64,000 nt of DNA from Sanguibacter inulinus (GCF_013415325.1 NZ_JACBYE010000005.1:1-64000), one strand, 5' to 3'; numbered from the stretch's first letter, positions 46,751 through 58,348 are shown. Notes: generated from the letters alone by a model not told the origin. Made by a program: numbers and translations.

Positions 46751-48475
46751 GTGACCTCGTCGATCGAACACCGCCCGTGGCTGTCCTCCTACGCGCCCGG
46801 AGTCGCGCACGACATCACCGTGCCCGACGAACCGCTGACAGCCTCGCTCGAGCGCGCCGCCGAGCGTTTCCCGGACAGGCCGGCCCTCGACTTCATGGGC
46901 TCGACGACCACCTACGCCGAGCTCCTCGACCAGGTCCGCCGCGCTGCGAGCGCCCTGCTCGACCTCGGTGTCGGCCCGGGTGACAGGGTCGCGATCGCGC
47001 TCCCGAACCTCGCCTCGCACGTGGTCGCCTTCTACGCGACGCTGCGGATCGGTGCTGTCGTCGTCGAGCACAACCCGACGTACACCGCCGGCGAGCTCGC
47101 GCACCAGCTCACGGACTCTGGCGCCGTGGTCGCGATCTGCTGGGAGCACACAGCGGTCAGGGTCCTCGAGGTCCAGGCGCAGACGCCGGTCCGGACGGTG
47201 ATCGCCGTCGACATGTCTCGCGACCTGCCCACGCTCAAGCGCCTGGCGCTCTCCCTCCCGATCAGCAAGGCCAAGGCCCTCCGGGCGACGATGCGTGCCG
47301 CCCTGCCCTCGGGCACGACCTACTGGCACGAGCTGGTCTCGAAGTCGTCGCCGCTGCCCGCCGACCACCCGTACCCGGAGTCCGAAGACCTTGCTCTCCT
47401 GCAGTACACGGGTGGCACGACCGGGACTCCTAAGGGCGCGATGCTCACCCACCGCAACCTCGTGGCCAACGTCGTGCAGGGCACCGAGTGGACCGGGGCG
47501 GAGCGTGAGTCTGTCGAGGAGGACGGCCACGAGGTCGTCTACGGCGTGCTCCCGTTCTTCCACGCCTTCGGTCTCATGCTCTGCCTCACCTACGCGATGC
47601 GGATCGGCGCGACGCTCGTGCTGTTCCCCAAGTTCGACGTGACGTCCGTCCTGGCGACCCAGAAGCGCCTGCCCGGGTCGTTCTTGCCCGCGGTGCCCCC
47701 GATGCTCGACAGGCTGTCGGCGGCGGCGAAGGAGTCCGGCGCCGACCTCACGAGCTTCCGGTACGCCATCTGCGGTGCGATGCCGATCCCGCTCGCGACG
47801 GCGGAGGCCTGGGAAGAGGTGACCGGCGGTCTCGCGATCGAGGGGTACGGCATGACCGAGACCTCCCCGGTCGCCCTCGGCAGCCCTCTCTCCGACCAGC
47901 GTCGGCCGGGCATGCTCGGTCTGCCCTTCCCCTCGACCGACATCCTCGTGGTCGACCAGGACGACCCGACGAAGATCCTCGGGTCCGGGGAGCGCGGCGA
48001 GCTGCTCATCAGCGGACCGCAGGTCTTCGCGGGCTACTGGGAGCGCCCGGAGGACACTGCCGAGTCGCTCGTCGAGCTCCAGGGCAAGACCTGGGTGCGG
48101 ACCGGTGACGTGGTCGTCATGCACGACGGCGGGTTCGTCCAGGCCGTGGACCGCATCAAGGAGATGATCATCACCGGAGGGTTCAAGGTCTTCCCGTCAC
48201 AGGTCGAAGACTGCCTGCGGACCATGCCCGGCGTCGAGGACGTCGCCGTGGTCGGTCTCCCGGGCGGCGACCTGGGGGAGAAGGTCGTCGCGGCCCTCGT
48301 GCTGGCACGCGACGCCACGGGTGTCGACCTCGAGGCCGTCCGGGCCTGGTGCGAGAAGAACGTCGCCCGCTACGCCCTGCCCAAGCAGCTGGTGATCATG
48401 AAGGACCTGCCCAGGTCGCAGATCGGCAAGGTCCTGCGCAGGGTCGTGCGCGACAGGGTGATCTCGGGGACCTGA
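46751..48475 (+). CDS. Long-chain acyl-CoA ligase-like AMP-forming enzyme
   Basis: This adenylating enzyme of the FadD type should activate a carboxylic acid, probably a fatty acid, to its CoA thioester. The 574-residue product has the P-loop YTGGTTGTPKGAMLTH near 219, the A5 motif GYGMTETSP, the WVRTGDVVVMHDGG motif and the C-terminal catalytic Lys in RSQIGKVLRR. The frame is open upstream of the GTG used, but that stretch covers the operator and promoter. No beta-oxidation genes are nearby, so the exact substrate is open. Confidence 0.88.
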   Translation: MTSSIEHRPWLSSYAPGVAHDITVPDEPLTASLERAAERFPDRPALDFMGSTTTYAELLDQVRRAASALLDLGVGPGDRVAIALPNLASHVVAFYATLRIGAVVVEHNPTYTAGELAHQLTDSGAVVAICWEHTAVRVLEVQAQTPVRTVIAVDMSRDLPTLKRLALSLPISKAKALRATMRAALPSGTTYWHELVSKSSPLPADHPYPESEDLALLQYTGGTTGTPKGAMLTHRNLVANVVQGTEWTGAERESVEEDGHEVVYGVLPFFHAFGLMLCLTYAMRIGATLVLFPKFDVTSVLATQKRLPGSFLPAVPPMLDRLSAAAKESGADLTSFRYAICGAMPIPLATAEAWEEVTGGLAIEGYGMTETSPVALGSPLSDQRRPGMLGLPFPSTDILVVDQDDPTKILGSGERGELLISGPQVFAGYWERPEDTAESLVELQGKTWVRTGDVVVMHDGGFVQAVDRIKEMIITGGFKVFPSQVEDCLRTMPGVEDVAVVGLPGGDLGEKVVAALVLARDATGVDLEAVRAWCEKNVARYALPKQLVIMKDLPRSQIGKVLRRVVRDRVISGT

Positions 48476-48533
48476 CGGCCCCCGGGTCGTCAGACCGCAG
48501 AGCCGAGGAGCAGCACGCGGACACCCCGGGGTC

Positions 48534-48539
48534 TAGCGT
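48534..48539 (+). promoter_or_regulatory. -10 box of a probable leaderless MFS gene
   Basis: TAGCGT ends six bases before the GTG, with no ribosome site between them. Confidence 0.5.
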
Positions 48540-48545
48540 GAGCCT

Positions 48546-49931
48546 GTGAAGCCTGCCGAACGCCGTGTCCTCGTGGTCGCGATCCTCGCGTCCTTCGTCG
48601 TGTTCCTCGACGGGTCGGTCGTCAACGTCGCCCTGCCCGCGATCGCCGGTGACCTCGACGGGGGAGTGCTCGACGGGCTCGCCCTCCAGCAGTGGGTCGT
48701 CGACGCCTATCTCGTGACCCTCGGTGCGCTGATCCTCGTGGCCGGGTCGCTCTCCGACGTCCTCGGCCGACGGCGTGTCCTCTCGTGGGGGCTGGTCGGT
48801 TTTGGTCTCGCGTCGCTCGCCTGCGCTGTCGCCCCGACAGGGGTGGTCCTCGTGGTCGCCCGCGCTGTCCAGGGCGCTGCCGGGGCGCTCCTGGTCCCCA
48901 GCTCCCTCGCGATGATCGTCGCGACCTTCCGCGGCGAGGCGCAGGGGCGGGCCATCGGAACCTGGACGGCGTGGACGGGGACAGCGATGATCGCCGGGCC
49001 GCTGCTCGGAGGGATCCTCGTCGACACGTCGTCGTGGCGCTGGGTCTTCGCGGTCAACGTGCTCCCCGTCGCGGTGACAGCCTGGTTGCTGCGGGGCACC
49101 GCCCGGGGTGAGCGGGACAGGTCGCGCCGTGTCGACGTCGCAGGCGCGGCCCTCGTCGCGCTGGGTCTGGCCGGCACGGTCTTCGCGCTCATCGAGCAAG
49201 GACGGCTCGGCTGGGACGACCCGCTGGTCTGGGGACCGCTGTTCCTCGGCGTCGCGGCGCTCGACGTCTTCGTGCTGTGGGAACGGCGCGTGCCCGACCC
49301 TGTCCTGCCGCTGCGGCTCTTCGCCGTGCGCAACTTCTCGGCCGGCAACCTCACCACGGCCTTCGTCTACGGGGCGCTCGCCTTCGGCGGCTTCGTCGTC
49401 GTCCTGTTCCTGCAGCAGGTCGCCGGCTACAGCGCGACGGCGGCCGGTCTGGCGATGCTGCCCGTCACGCTCCTCATGCTCGTGCTGTCGTCCCGCGCCG
49501 GGTCGCTGGCAGGTCGCTACGGTGCGCGCGTCTTCATGACCGCCGGCCCGCTGCTCGCCGCCGCCGGGTACCTGCTCATGCTGACGACCACGCAGGACGC
49601 GGACTACCTCACCCAGCTGCTGCCGGGTGTGCTGCTCTTCGGGCTCGGTCTGAGCGCGACGGTGGCTCCCCTGACGGCGTCGATCCTCGCTGCGGTCCCG
49701 CCCGAGGACGCCGGCATCGGCTCCGCGGTCAACAACGCGGTCTCGCGGGTGGCCGGGCTGGTGGTCATCGCCTGCGCCGGGGTGGTCCTCGGCCCGACGC
49801 TCGACCTTGCGGGGTTCCACAGAGCCCTGGTGCTGACAGCCGTGCTGCTCGCCCTCGGCGGGCTGGTGAGCTGGCTCGGCGTCCGGGACGCCCCTACGAC
49901 AGCCGGGGCAGAGGGCTCGGCAGTCGCCTGA
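48546..49931 (+). CDS. DHA2 family MFS efflux transporter
   Basis: This is a drug:proton antiporter of the EmrB/QacA type. The 461-residue protein appears to have 14 membrane helices. It has motif D1-like FVVFLDGSVVNVALPAI near 18-34, motif A GSLSDVLGRRRVL in the loop between helices 2 and 3, and motif C TAMIAGPLLGGIL in helix 5. The substrate is unknown, and no regulator is adjacent. It may form an accessory pair with the acyl-CoA ligase gene, but each seems to have its own leaderless promoter. Confidence 0.9.
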   Translation: MKPAERRVLVVAILASFVVFLDGSVVNVALPAIAGDLDGGVLDGLALQQWVVDAYLVTLGALILVAGSLSDVLGRRRVLSWGLVGFGLASLACAVAPTGVVLVVARAVQGAAGALLVPSSLAMIVATFRGEAQGRAIGTWTAWTGTAMIAGPLLGGILVDTSSWRWVFAVNVLPVAVTAWLLRGTARGERDRSRRVDVAGAALVALGLAGTVFALIEQGRLGWDDPLVWGPLFLGVAALDVFVLWERRVPDPVLPLRLFAVRNFSAGNLTTAFVYGALAFGGFVVVLFLQQVAGYSATAAGLAMLPVTLLMLVLSSRAGSLAGRYGARVFMTAGPLLAAAGYLLMLTTTQDADYLTQLLPGVLLFGLGLSATVAPLTASILAAVPPEDAGIGSAVNNAVSRVAGLVVIACAGVVLGPTLDLAGFHRALVLTAVLLALGGLVSWLGVRDAPTTAGAEGSAVA

Positions 49932-50078
49932 CAGAACGCCCGGTCTCCGAGTGACGGTGCGTCCGTGGCATCTCGACGAGCACGGCGCCAGAGCGCCCGG
50001 CGGCAGCCTGACGACCCGCAGCAGGGACAGGTCGTCTCACCATGCGCCACCCCGCACGGGCGCCGCCCGGGGTCGCTG

Positions 50079-50147
50079 TAAGGTGGGTGACGTCCTGCAA
50101 GACATCCTTTAAGAGCCGTCCAGAGAGGCGGAGAAGGAGGTCGCCAG
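50079..50147 (+). promoter_or_regulatory. pyr operon promoter and PyrR-binding leader
   Basis: TAAGGT at 50079-50084 would start a leader of about 57 bases. Within it GTCCAGAGAGGC at 50118-50129 matches the known PyrR-binding RNA loop (TCCAGAGAGGCT-like) with CCG/CGG flanks that can form a short stem. The ribosome site AAGGAGG follows after four bases. There is no terminator-antiterminator pair, so PyrR most likely represses translation, as described for mycobacteria. The 146 bases upstream, back to the MFS gene, show nothing recognisable. Confidence 0.75.
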
Positions 50148-50801
50148 ATGACATCTGGCCCTGCTGTGCCCCACGACGCTCCTGCGTCGTCCCCCCTCGA
50201 GTCCCCACCCGTCGTGCCCCCAGCGCCGACCGAGGTCCTCGGAGCCCCCGAGATCGCCCGGGCGCTGACCCGCATCGCCCACGAGATCCTCGAGCGCAAC
50301 AAGGGCGGCGCCGACGTGGTCCTGCTCGGGATCCCGACCCGGGGTGTCCCGCTCGCCGAGCGGCTCGCGCTGCGCCTCGCCGAGGTCGAGCCCGGCCTCG
50401 ACGCCACGAGCCTCGTCGGCACCCTCGACGTGACCATGCACCGCGACGACCTGCACCGCCAGCCACCGCGCGCGATCGGCACGACCACGCTGCCCGCAGG
50501 CGGGATCGACGGCAAGGTGGTCGTCCTCGTCGACGACGTCCTCTACTCCGGCCGCACCATCCGCGCAGCCCTCGACGCGATCAGCGACATCGGGCGACCG
50601 CGCGCCGTCCAGCTCGCCGCGCTGGTCGACCGTGGTCACCGCGAGCTGCCGATCCGCCCGGACTACGTCGGCAAGAACCTGCCGACCTCGGTGTCCGAGC
50701 GCGTCCACGTGCGGGTCGCCGAGATCGACGGAGACGACGCCGTCCTCATCAGCCAGGCGCCGGTGGCAGCCGAGACGCAGGCAGAGGAGGCAGGGCTGTG
50801 A
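50148..50801 (+). CDS. pyrR: Bifunctional pyr operon regulator and uracil phosphoribosyltransferase PyrR
   Basis: PyrR senses UMP/UTP and binds pyr leader RNA, and it also has uracil phosphoribosyltransferase activity. The 217-residue product has a Pro/Ala-rich 28-residue extension, then the fold with [23 protein letters not shown] and the PRPP loop [14 protein letters not shown] near 123-136. AAGGAGG precedes the ATG. It is the first gene of the operon and overlaps pyrB (GTGA). Confidence 0.95.
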   Translation: MTSGPAVPHDAPASSPLESPPVVPPAPTEVLGAPEIARALTRIAHEILERNKGGADVVLLGIPTRGVPLAERLALRLAEVEPGLDATSLVGTLDVTMHRDDLHRQPPRAIGTTTLPAGGIDGKVVVLVDDVLYSGRTIRAALDAISDIGRPRAVQLAALVDRGHRELPIRPDYVGKNLPTSVSERVHVRVAEIDGDDAVLISQAPVAAETQAEEAGL

Positions 50802-51865
50802 AGCACCTCCTCACGACGGCGGACCTGTCGCGCGCCGAGGCGATCCGCATCCTCGACACCGCCGGCCAGATGGCCGCCACGCAGTCGCGGGAGATCAAGA
50901 AGCTCCCGACGCTGCGCGGGCGCACCGTGGTCAACCTCTTCTTCGAAGACTCGACCCGCACCCGGATCTCCTTCGAGACAGCCGCCAAGCGCCTCTCGGC
51001 CGACGTCATCAACTTCTCCGCCAAGGGCTCGAGCGTGTCCAAGGGGGAGTCCCTCAAGGACACCGCGCTGACGCTCCAGGCCATGGGGGCCGACGCCGTG
51101 GTCATCCGGCACCAGGCCTCCGGGGCGCCGCACACGCTGGCCAACGCGGGCTGGGTCGACTCGGCTGTCATCAACGCGGGCGACGGCATGCACCAGCACC
51201 CGACGCAGGCGCTGCTCGACGCGTACACGATCCGCCGCCACCTCACGGGGGAGCGCCGCGACGCGCGGGACCCCGCGAGCGCACCGCTGCTCGGCGCCGG
51301 GACGGGTCAGGACCTCTCCGGTCTGCACGTGGCCGTGGTGGGTGACGTCCTGCACTCGCGCGTGGCCCGCTCGAACGTCCAGCTGCTCACCACCCTCGGT
51401 GCCCGGGTGACGCTCGTCGCGCCGCCCACCCTCGTTCCCGTCGGGGTCGAGGCGTGGCCCTGCGACGTGTCCTACGACCTCGACGGTGTCCTCGGTGACG
51501 GGAAGCCCGACGCGGTGATGATGCTGCGCGTGCAGCGCGAGCGCATGAGCAGCTCGGGCGGCGGGTTCTTCCCGAGCCCTCTCGAGTACACCCGCAACTA
51601 CGGTCTCGACGCGCGCCGCCTGCGGCTGCTCGAGGACCACACCATCGTCATGCACCCTGGCCCGATGAACCGTGGGCTCGAGATCTCGGCGGAGGCGGCG
51701 GACTCGCCGCGCGCGGTGATCGTCGAGCAGGTCGCCAACGGTGTCGCGGTCCGCATGGCCGTCCTCTACCTCCTGCTCGCAGGAGACGTGACGCACGAGG
51801 CGTCCGACAAGCACGGTGCCTCTGACAAGAACGGTGTCTCCCCAAAGGAAGCAGGACAGTCATGA
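50798..51865 (+). CDS. pyrB: Aspartate carbamoyltransferase catalytic chain
   Basis: It joins carbamoyl phosphate and aspartate in UMP synthesis. The 355-residue protein has the carbamoyl-phosphate site [13 protein letters not shown] near 49-61, [14 protein letters not shown] for aspartate and MHPGPMNRG near the end. A charged repeat-like tail ([11 protein letters not shown]) is appended. No pyrI regulatory chain is present. Its GTG overlaps pyrR and its stop overlaps pyrC. Confidence 0.96.
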   Translation: MKHLLTTADLSRAEAIRILDTAGQMAATQSREIKKLPTLRGRTVVNLFFEDSTRTRISFETAAKRLSADVINFSAKGSSVSKGESLKDTALTLQAMGADAVVIRHQASGAPHTLANAGWVDSAVINAGDGMHQHPTQALLDAYTIRRHLTGERRDARDPASAPLLGAGTGQDLSGLHVAVVGDVLHSRVARSNVQLLTTLGARVTLVAPPTLVPVGVEAWPCDVSYDLDGVLGDGKPDAVMMLRVQRERMSSSGGGFFPSPLEYTRNYGLDARRLRLLEDHTIVMHPGPMNRGLEISAEAADSPRAVIVEQVANGVAVRMAVLYLLLAGDVTHEASDKHGASDKNGVSPKEAGQS

Positions 51866-53199
51866 CCACCAGGTATCTCCTCTCCCACGTGTCGCCCCTC
51901 GGTGGCGACAGTGTCGACATGGTCCTCGCCGGCGGTGTGATCGAGGCTGTCGCCCCGGCTGGCACGCTCAGCGCGGACGGCTCCGACGAGACCGTGGTCG
52001 TCGACTGCTCCGGGCTGGTCGCCCTCCCGGGCCTGGTGGACCTGCACACCCACCTGCGGGAGCCTGGCCGGGAAGACTCCGAGACGATCGCGTCGGGGAC
52101 CCGCGCCGCGGCCGTCGGCGGGTTCACGGCCGTCCACGCGATGGCCAACACGACCCCGGTCCAGGACACCGCCGGTGTGGTCGAGCAGGTCTGGCGCATC
52201 GGAACCGAGGCGGGCTGGGCGGACGTCCACCCTGTCGGCGCCGTGACCGTGGGCCTGGCGGGGGAGCACCTCGCCGAGCTCGGCTCGATGGCCTCGTCGG
52301 CCGCCCAGGTCCGGGTGTTCTCGGACGACGGCAGGTGCGTGTGGGACCCGGTCCTCATGCGCCGCGCGCTCGAGTACGTGAAGTCCTTCGACGGGGTGAT
52401 CGCCCAGCATGCCCAGGAGCCCCGCCTCACCGAGGGCGCCCAGATGAACGAGGGTGTCGTCTCGGCCGAGATCGGCCTGGCCGGGTGGCCGGCTGTCGCC
52501 GAGGAGGCGATCATCGCCCGCGACGTGCTGCTCGCCGAGCACGTCGGCTCCCGCCTGCACGTGTGCCACCTGTCGACCGCCGGGTCTGTCGACCTCATCC
52601 GTTGGGCCAAGGCCCGGGGCATCAACGTGACGGCCGAGGTCACCCCGCACCACCTGATCCTCACCGACGAGCTCGCCCGCGGCTACGACCCGCTCTTCAA
52701 GGTCAACCCGCCGCTGCGCACGGCCGCAGACGTCGAGGCCGTCCGTGAGGGTCTGGCCGACGGGACGATCGACATCGTCGCGACAGACCACGCCCCGCAC
52801 ACCCGCGAGGACAAGGACTGCGAGTGGGCTGCGGCGGCCTTCGGCATGACCGGCCTCGAGACTGCGCTGAGCGTCGTCCAGCAGACCATGGTCGACACCG
52901 GTCGCATGACCTGGGCCGACGTCGCCCGTGTGCTCTCGACAGCGCCGGCGCGCATCGGTCGCATCGACGAGGGTGCCCGTCCGCAGGGTCGTCCGCTCGA
53001 GGTCGGCGAGCCCGCCAACGTCGTGCTGGTCGACCCGTCCGCGACCCGCGTCGTGGTGCCCGCCGAGCAGGCGACCGCGAGCGCGAACTCGCCCTTCGGC
53101 GGCCACGAGCTGCCCGGCGCTGTCGTGGCGACCTTCTTGCGGGGTCGGGCGACGGTCTTCGAGGGCCGTCCGGTCGAGCAGGCCGAGGTGGCTCGATGA
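51862..53199 (+). CDS. pyrC: Dihydroorotase
   Basis: It cyclises carbamoyl aspartate to dihydroorotate. The 445-residue amidohydrolase has the metal-binding [10 protein letters not shown], a later [22 protein letters not shown] and the catalytic Asp in IVATDHAPH. This is the longer class I type seen in actinobacteria. It is coupled at both ends. Confidence 0.95.
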   Translation: MTTRYLLSHVSPLGGDSVDMVLAGGVIEAVAPAGTLSADGSDETVVVDCSGLVALPGLVDLHTHLREPGREDSETIASGTRAAAVGGFTAVHAMANTTPVQDTAGVVEQVWRIGTEAGWADVHPVGAVTVGLAGEHLAELGSMASSAAQVRVFSDDGRCVWDPVLMRRALEYVKSFDGVIAQHAQEPRLTEGAQMNEGVVSAEIGLAGWPAVAEEAIIARDVLLAEHVGSRLHVCHLSTAGSVDLIRWAKARGINVTAEVTPHHLILTDELARGYDPLFKVNPPLRTAADVEAVREGLADGTIDIVATDHAPHTREDKDCEWAAAAFGMTGLETALSVVQQTMVDTGRMTWADVARVLSTAPARIGRIDEGARPQGRPLEVGEPANVVLVDPSATRVVVPAEQATASANSPFGGHELPGAVVATFLRGRATVFEGRPVEQAEVAR

Positions 53200-53762
53200 A
53201 CCTGCCTCTTCCGGTCGCCGTGGCGATCATGCTCTCTGTCGGCGCACTGCTGCTGGTGATCATGTGGCGTGGCTGGCGCTCGCTCCAGGCGCGCAGCGCG
53301 ACCAAGGTGTCGACGCTCGCCGAGGTGCCTGCCGAGGCAGAGCTCGGTGCCGCACGCACGGCGCCGATCGAGGGCACGTACGTGTCGACGACCACGGCCG
53401 GCGACTGGCTCGACAGGGTCGCTGCGCGCGACCTCGGGTACAGGGCCAAGGCCGTCGTGCAGGTCTTCGACGCGGGTGTGGTGGTCGCCCGTGCGGGTGC
53501 CTCCGACCTCTTCGTCCCGGTGGCCGACCTCACGGGCGCATCGCGCACCTCGGGTATGGCCGGCAAGTACGTCGGCGGCGAGGGCCTCGTGGTCATCGCG
53601 TGGTCGACGCTGTCGCCGACGGGTGAGCGCACGGCCCTCGAGACCGGCGTGCGGACCCAGCGCAAGGCCGACCGCCCCCTCCTCCTCGACGCCGTGAGCG
53701 CGCTCGCGTCGTCGTCTCCTTCTTCCCCCGACTCTCGTACCGACATCAAGGAGTCCGAGTGA
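53196..53762 (+). CDS. PH-like membrane protein of the pyr operon
   Basis: The function is unknown. The 188-residue product has one amino-terminal helix ([21 protein letters not shown]), then a soluble domain with [20 protein letters not shown] and [20 protein letters not shown], of the PH-like type annotated in this position. The equivalent place between pyrC and carA holds Rv1382 in Mycobacterium tuberculosis. It is tightly coupled on both sides (ATGA and GTGA), so it is made with the pathway enzymes. Confidence 0.8.
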   Translation: MNLPLPVAVAIMLSVGALLLVIMWRGWRSLQARSATKVSTLAEVPAEAELGAARTAPIEGTYVSTTTAGDWLDRVAARDLGYRAKAVVQVFDAGVVVARAGASDLFVPVADLTGASRTSGMAGKYVGGEGLVVIAWSTLSPTGERTALETGVRTQRKADRPLLLDAVSALASSSPSSPDSRTDIKESE

Positions 53763-55021
53763 CTACGCAGCTCCACGCGACCAAGACCCCCGAGACCGAC
53801 GTCTCCGACGCAGCGCTCCTCGTCCTGGAAGACGGTCGCACCTTCTCCGGTCGTGCCTACGGCGCGCACGGCACCACGGTCGGCGAGATCGTCTTCAACA
53901 CCGGCATGACCGGCTACCAGGAGACGCTGACCGACCCCTCGTACCACCGGCAGATCGTCGTGATGACGGCGCCGCACATCGGTAACACGGGTGTGAACGA
54001 CGACGACCCGGAGTCCGGCAAGATCTGGGTGAGCGGCTACGTGGTGCGCGACCCTGCCCGACGTCCGTCGAACTGGCGTGCCGTGGGCACCCTCGAGGAC
54101 GAGCTGGTCCGTCAGGGTGTCGTCGGCATCTCCGACATCGACACCCGCGCGCTGACACGTCACCTGCGCGAGCGCGGTGTGATGCGCGGCGCGGTGTTCT
54201 CCGGTGACGCGCTGCTGGTCGGCGGGTACCCGCGGTCGATCGACGACCTGGTCGCGGAGGTCCTCGCGGCCCCGTCGATGAAGGGCGCCGACCTGGCCGG
54301 CGAGGTGAGCACCGACGAGGCCTATGTCATCGAACCCCTCGGCGACTTCGCGGGGAAGGCTCCGCTGAAGACCGTGGTCGCGATCGACCTGGGCATCAAG
54401 GCCATGACGCCGCAGCGTCTCGCCGAGCGCGGCATCCGCGTGCACGTGCTGCCGTCGTCCTCGACGATCGAGGACGTCGTGGCGCTCTCGCCCGACGGCG
54501 TGTTCTTCTCCAACGGCCCCGGGGACCCCGGGGCGGCGACCCACGAGGTCGAGCTGCTCCGTGAGGTCCTCGACCGCGGCCTGCCGTACTTCGGCATCTG
54601 CTTCGGCAACCAGATCCTCGGGCGGGCCCTCGGTTTCGGCACGTACAAGCTGGCCTACGGTCACCGCGGGATCAACCAGCCGGTGATGGACCTCGCGACC
54701 CGCAAGGTCGAGATCACGTCGCAGAACCACGGCTTCGCCGTCGACGCCCCGGTGGGCGCCGAGACCGTCGCGCCGCACACCGACCGCTACGGGCGCGTGA
54801 TCGTGTCGCACATCGGCCTCAACGACCAGGTGGTCGAGGGTCTCGAGTGCCTCGACATCCCGGCCTTCTCCGTCCAGTACCACCCGGAGGCAGCCGCAGG
54901 CCCGCACGACGCCTCGTACCTCTTCGACCGTTTCCTCGACCTCATGACGTCAGGTGCGTCGTCCGCCGCAGGCCTCTCGGCCGCGGGGACCCAGACCGCC
55001 ACGTCGCAGAAGGAGAACTGA
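53759..55021 (+). CDS. carA: Carbamoyl-phosphate synthase small subunit
   Basis: CarA hydrolyses glutamine to supply ammonia to CarB. The 420-residue product has an amino-terminal CPSase domain with [18 protein letters not shown]. The class I glutamine amidotransferase domain follows, with the nucleophile Cys in GICFGNQ near 281 and the His-Glu pair in YHPEAAAG. The GTG overlaps the preceding gene, and carB starts three bases after its stop. Confidence 0.97.
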   Translation: MTTQLHATKTPETDVSDAALLVLEDGRTFSGRAYGAHGTTVGEIVFNTGMTGYQETLTDPSYHRQIVVMTAPHIGNTGVNDDDPESGKIWVSGYVVRDPARRPSNWRAVGTLEDELVRQGVVGISDIDTRALTRHLRERGVMRGAVFSGDALLVGGYPRSIDDLVAEVLAAPSMKGADLAGEVSTDEAYVIEPLGDFAGKAPLKTVVAIDLGIKAMTPQRLAERGIRVHVLPSSSTIEDVVALSPDGVFFSNGPGDPGAATHEVELLREVLDRGLPYFGICFGNQILGRALGFGTYKLAYGHRGINQPVMDLATRKVEITSQNHGFAVDAPVGAETVAPHTDRYGRVIVSHIGLNDQVVEGLECLDIPAFSVQYHPEAAAGPHDASYLFDRFLDLMTSGASSAAGLSAAGTQTATSQKEN

Positions 55022-55024
55022 CCA

Positions 55025-58000
55025 GTGCCTCGCAGAACAGACATCAACTCCGTCCTGGTCATCGGCTCCGGGCCGATCGTCATCGGCCAGGCGTGCGAGT
55101 TCGACTACTCGGGCACCCAGGCGTGCCGGGTGCTCAAGGAGGAGGGCATCCGTGTCGTCCTGGTGAACTCCAACCCGGCGACGATCATGACGGACCCCGA
55201 GTTCGCCGATGCCACGTACATCGAGCCCATCACGACCGAGGTGCTCACCTCGATCATCGCGAAGGAGCGCCCTGACGCCGTCCTGGCGACCCTCGGCGGG
55301 CAGACGGCCCTCAACGCCGCGATCGCCCTCGACGAGGCCGGTGTCCTGGCGAAGTACGACGTCGAGCTCATCGGCGCGAACATCGCCGCGATCCAGAAGG
55401 GCGAAGACCGCCTGCAGTTCAAGGAGGTCGTCGAGAAGTGCGGCGGCGAGTCCGCCCGCTCGGTCATCATCCACGCCGTCGACGAGGCCCTCGCGGCGGC
55501 GGACGACCTCGGCTACCCGATGGTCGTTCGCCCCTCCTTCACGATGGGTGGCCTGGGCTCGGGCATCGCCTACGACGAGAAGGACCTGCGCCGCATCGTC
55601 GGCCAGGGCCTGCACTACTCGCCGACCACGGAGGTGCTCCTCGAGGAGTCGATCCTCGGGTGGAAGGAGTACGAGCTCGAGCTCATGCGCGACAAGGCGG
55701 ACAACGTTGTCGTCATCTGCTCGATCGAGAACGTCGACCCCGTCGGCGTGCACACCGGTGACTCGGTGACCGTCGCCCCGGCGCTCACGCTCACCGACCG
55801 CGAGTACCAGAACCTGCGCGACATCGGCATCGCCGTGATCCGCGAGGTCGGCGTCGACACCGGTGGCTGCAACATCCAGTACGCCGTGCACCCCGAGACC
55901 GGCCGCGTGGTCGTCATCGAGATGAACCCGCGCGTCTCGCGCTCCTCGGCCCTCGCCTCGAAGGCCACGGGCTTCCCGATCGCGAAGATCGCCGCGAAGC
56001 TCGCCGTCGGGTACACCCTCGACGAGATCCCCAACGACATCACCGGGTCGACCCCGGCGTCCTTCGAGCCCTCGCTCGACTACGTGGTCGTCAAGGTGCC
56101 GCGCTTCGCCTTCGAGAAGTTCCCGGCGGCCGACGACACCCTCACCACGACCATGAAGTCCGTCGGCGAGGCGATGGCCATGGGCCGCAACTTCACCGAG
56201 GCCCTCGGCAAGGCGCTGCGCTCGATCGACAAGTCCGGCGCGACCTTCCACTGGGACGGGGAGGTGCCCACGGGCGCCGACCTCGACGCGCTCCTCGTCG
56301 AGATCGCCCGGCCGACCGAGTCCCGCCTCGTGCAGACCCAGCAGGCCCTGCGTGCCGGTGCGACCATCGAGCAGGTCTTCGACGCCACGAAGATCGACCC
56401 CTGGTACCTCGACCAGATCCAGCTCGTCAACGAGATCGCCGCCGAGGTCGCCGCCGCACCGGCGCTCACCCGCGTGGTCCTCGACCGTGCCAAGCGTCAC
56501 GGCCTCTCCGACGCGCAGATCGCGTCGCTGCGCGGCATCGGCGGCAGCCGCTCCGCGGGGGAGGCGACGGTCCGCGAGGTCCGCAAGGCCCTCGGGGTGC
56601 GCCCGGTCTTCAAGACCGTCGACACCTGCGCCGCGGAGTTCAAGGCCGAGACCCCGTACTACTACTCGTCCTACGACGCCGAGACCGAGGTCAAGCCGCG
56701 CGAGCGCGAGGCCGTGATCATCCTCGGCTCGGGTCCGAACCGCATCGGTCAGGGCATCGAGTTCGACTACTCCTGCGTGCACGCAGCCCTCGCCCTCAAG
56801 GGCGACTACGAGACCGTCATGGTCAACTGCAACCCCGAGACCGTCTCGACCGACTACGACACGGCCGACCGCCTCTACTTCGAGCCGCTGACCTTCGAAG
56901 ACGTCCTCGAGGTCTACGAGGCCGAGCTCGCCGCGGGCCCCATCAAGGGGATCATCGTGCAGCTCGGCGGGCAGACGCCGCTGAGCCTCGCCCAGCGTCT
57001 CGCCGACGCCGGTCTGCCGATCCTCGGCACCTCGCCCGAGGCCATCGACTCCGCGGAGGACCGTGAGGTCTTCGGCCGCGTCCTCGGCGAGGCCGGTCTG
57101 CCGGCCCCCGCCTTCGGCACCGCGACGACCCTCGCGCAGGCCTGCGAGATCGCCGACGGCATCGGCTACCCGGTCCTCGTCCGCCCGTCCTACGTGCTCG
57201 GCGGGCGCGGCATGGAGATCGTCTACTCCGAGGAGCAGCTCACAGGCTACGTCGAGCGCGCCCTCGGCGAGGTCGCCAAGGCCGGGGGACACCTCGCCCC
57301 GATCCTCATCGACAGGTTCCTCGACGACGCGATGGAGATCGACGTCGACGCCCTCTACGACGGCGAGGAGATGTTCCTCGGCGGCGTCATGGAGCACATC
57401 GAAGAGGCCGGAATCCACTCGGGCGACTCCGCCTGCGTGCTGCCCCCGGTCTCGCTCAGCGAGGCCGAGATCGCGCGCATCCGCCGCTCGACCGAGGCCA
57501 TCGCCAAGGGCGTCGGCGTGCGCGGTCTGCTCAACGTGCAGTTCGCCCTCGTCTCCGACGTGCTCTACGTCCTCGAGGCCAACCCGCGCGCCTCGCGGAC
57601 CGTGCCCTTCGTGTCCAAGGCCACCGGCGTCCCGCTCGCCAAGGCGGCCGCGCTGCTCATGGTCGGTCACTCGATCGCCGACATGCGCGCCTCGGGCGTC
57701 CTGCCCGCCGAGGGTGACGGTGCGACCCTCGACCTCGACGCGCCCATCGCCGTCAAGGAGGCCGTGCTGCCCTTCAAGCGCTTCCGCACCGCCGACGGCG
57801 TGGCCGTCGACACCGTGCTCGGCCCGGAGATGCGCTCGACGGGTGAGGTCATGGGCTTCGACGACGACTTCCCGACGGCCTTCGCGAAGTCCCAGGCGGC
57901 GGCCTTCGGCGGCCTGCCGACGAGCGGTTCGGTCTTCGTGTCGGTCGCCGACCGCGACAAGCGCTCGATCGTCTTCCCGGTCAAGCGCCTCGCGGAGCTC

Positions 58001-58348
58001 GGCTTCGAGATCCTCGCGACCGAGGGGACCGCGACGGTCCTGCGCCGCAACGGCATCACCTCGACCGTCGTGCGCAAGCACTCGGCCGGACGCGGTGAGA
58101 ACGGTGAGCCCACCATCGTCGACCTCATCACCGACGGCGAGGTCGACATGGTCGTCAACACCCCCTCGGGTCAGGGCGCACGCGCCGACGGCTACGAGAT
58201 CCGCGCAGCGACGACAGCCGCCGACAAGCCGATCATCACGACGGTCTCCCAGCTGGCCGCGGCCGTCCAGGGCATCGAGGCCGTCCTGGCCGGGCCCTTC
58301 ACGGTCCGCAGCCTCCAGGAGTACGTCACCGTGCAGGGCGCCCGGTGA
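55025..58348 (+). CDS. carB: Carbamoyl-phosphate synthase large subunit
   Basis: CarB makes carbamoyl phosphate for pyrimidines and arginine. The 1107-residue protein has two homologous ATP-grasp halves. The first has [19 protein letters not shown] and [10 protein letters not shown]. The second begins near 560 with [18 protein letters not shown] and has [17 protein letters not shown]-terminal allosteric MGS-like domain carries [18 protein letters not shown]. Size and motifs are complete. Confidence 0.98.
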   Translation: MPRRTDINSVLVIGSGPIVIGQACEFDYSGTQACRVLKEEGIRVVLVNSNPATIMTDPEFADATYIEPITTEVLTSIIAKERPDAVLATLGGQTALNAAIALDEAGVLAKYDVELIGANIAAIQKGEDRLQFKEVVEKCGGESARSVIIHAVDEALAAADDLGYPMVVRPSFTMGGLGSGIAYDEKDLRRIVGQGLHYSPTTEVLLEESILGWKEYELELMRDKADNVVVICSIENVDPVGVHTGDSVTVAPALTLTDREYQNLRDIGIAVIREVGVDTGGCNIQYAVHPETGRVVVIEMNPRVSRSSALASKATGFPIAKIAAKLAVGYTLDEIPNDITGSTPASFEPSLDYVVVKVPRFAFEKFPAADDTLTTTMKSVGEAMAMGRNFTEALGKALRSIDKSGATFHWDGEVPTGADLDALLVEIARPTESRLVQTQQALRAGATIEQVFDATKIDPWYLDQIQLVNEIAAEVAAAPALTRVVLDRAKRHGLSDAQIASLRGIGGSRSAGEATVREVRKALGVRPVFKTVDTCAAEFKAETPYYYSSYDAETEVKPREREAVIILGSGPNRIGQGIEFDYSCVHAALALKGDYETVMVNCNPETVSTDYDTADRLYFEPLTFEDVLEVYEAELAAGPIKGIIVQLGGQTPLSLAQRLADAGLPILGTSPEAIDSAEDREVFGRVLGEAGLPAPAFGTATTLAQACEIADGIGYPVLVRPSYVLGGRGMEIVYSEEQLTGYVERALGEVAKAGGHLAPILIDRFLDDAMEIDVDALYDGEEMFLGGVMEHIEEAGIHSGDSACVLPPVSLSEAEIARIRRSTEAIAKGVGVRGLLNVQFALVSDVLYVLEANPRASRTVPFVSKATGVPLAKAAALLMVGHSIADMRASGVLPAEGDGATLDLDAPIAVKEAVLPFKRFRTADGVAVDTVLGPEMRSTGEVMGFDDDFPTAFAKSQAAAFGGLPTSGSVFVSVADRDKRSIVFPVKRLAELGFEILATEGTATVLRRNGITSTVVRKHSAGRGENGEPTIVDLITDGEVDMVVNTPSGQGARADGYEIRAATTAADKPIITTVSQLAAAVQGIEAVLAGPFTVRSLQEYVTVQGAR

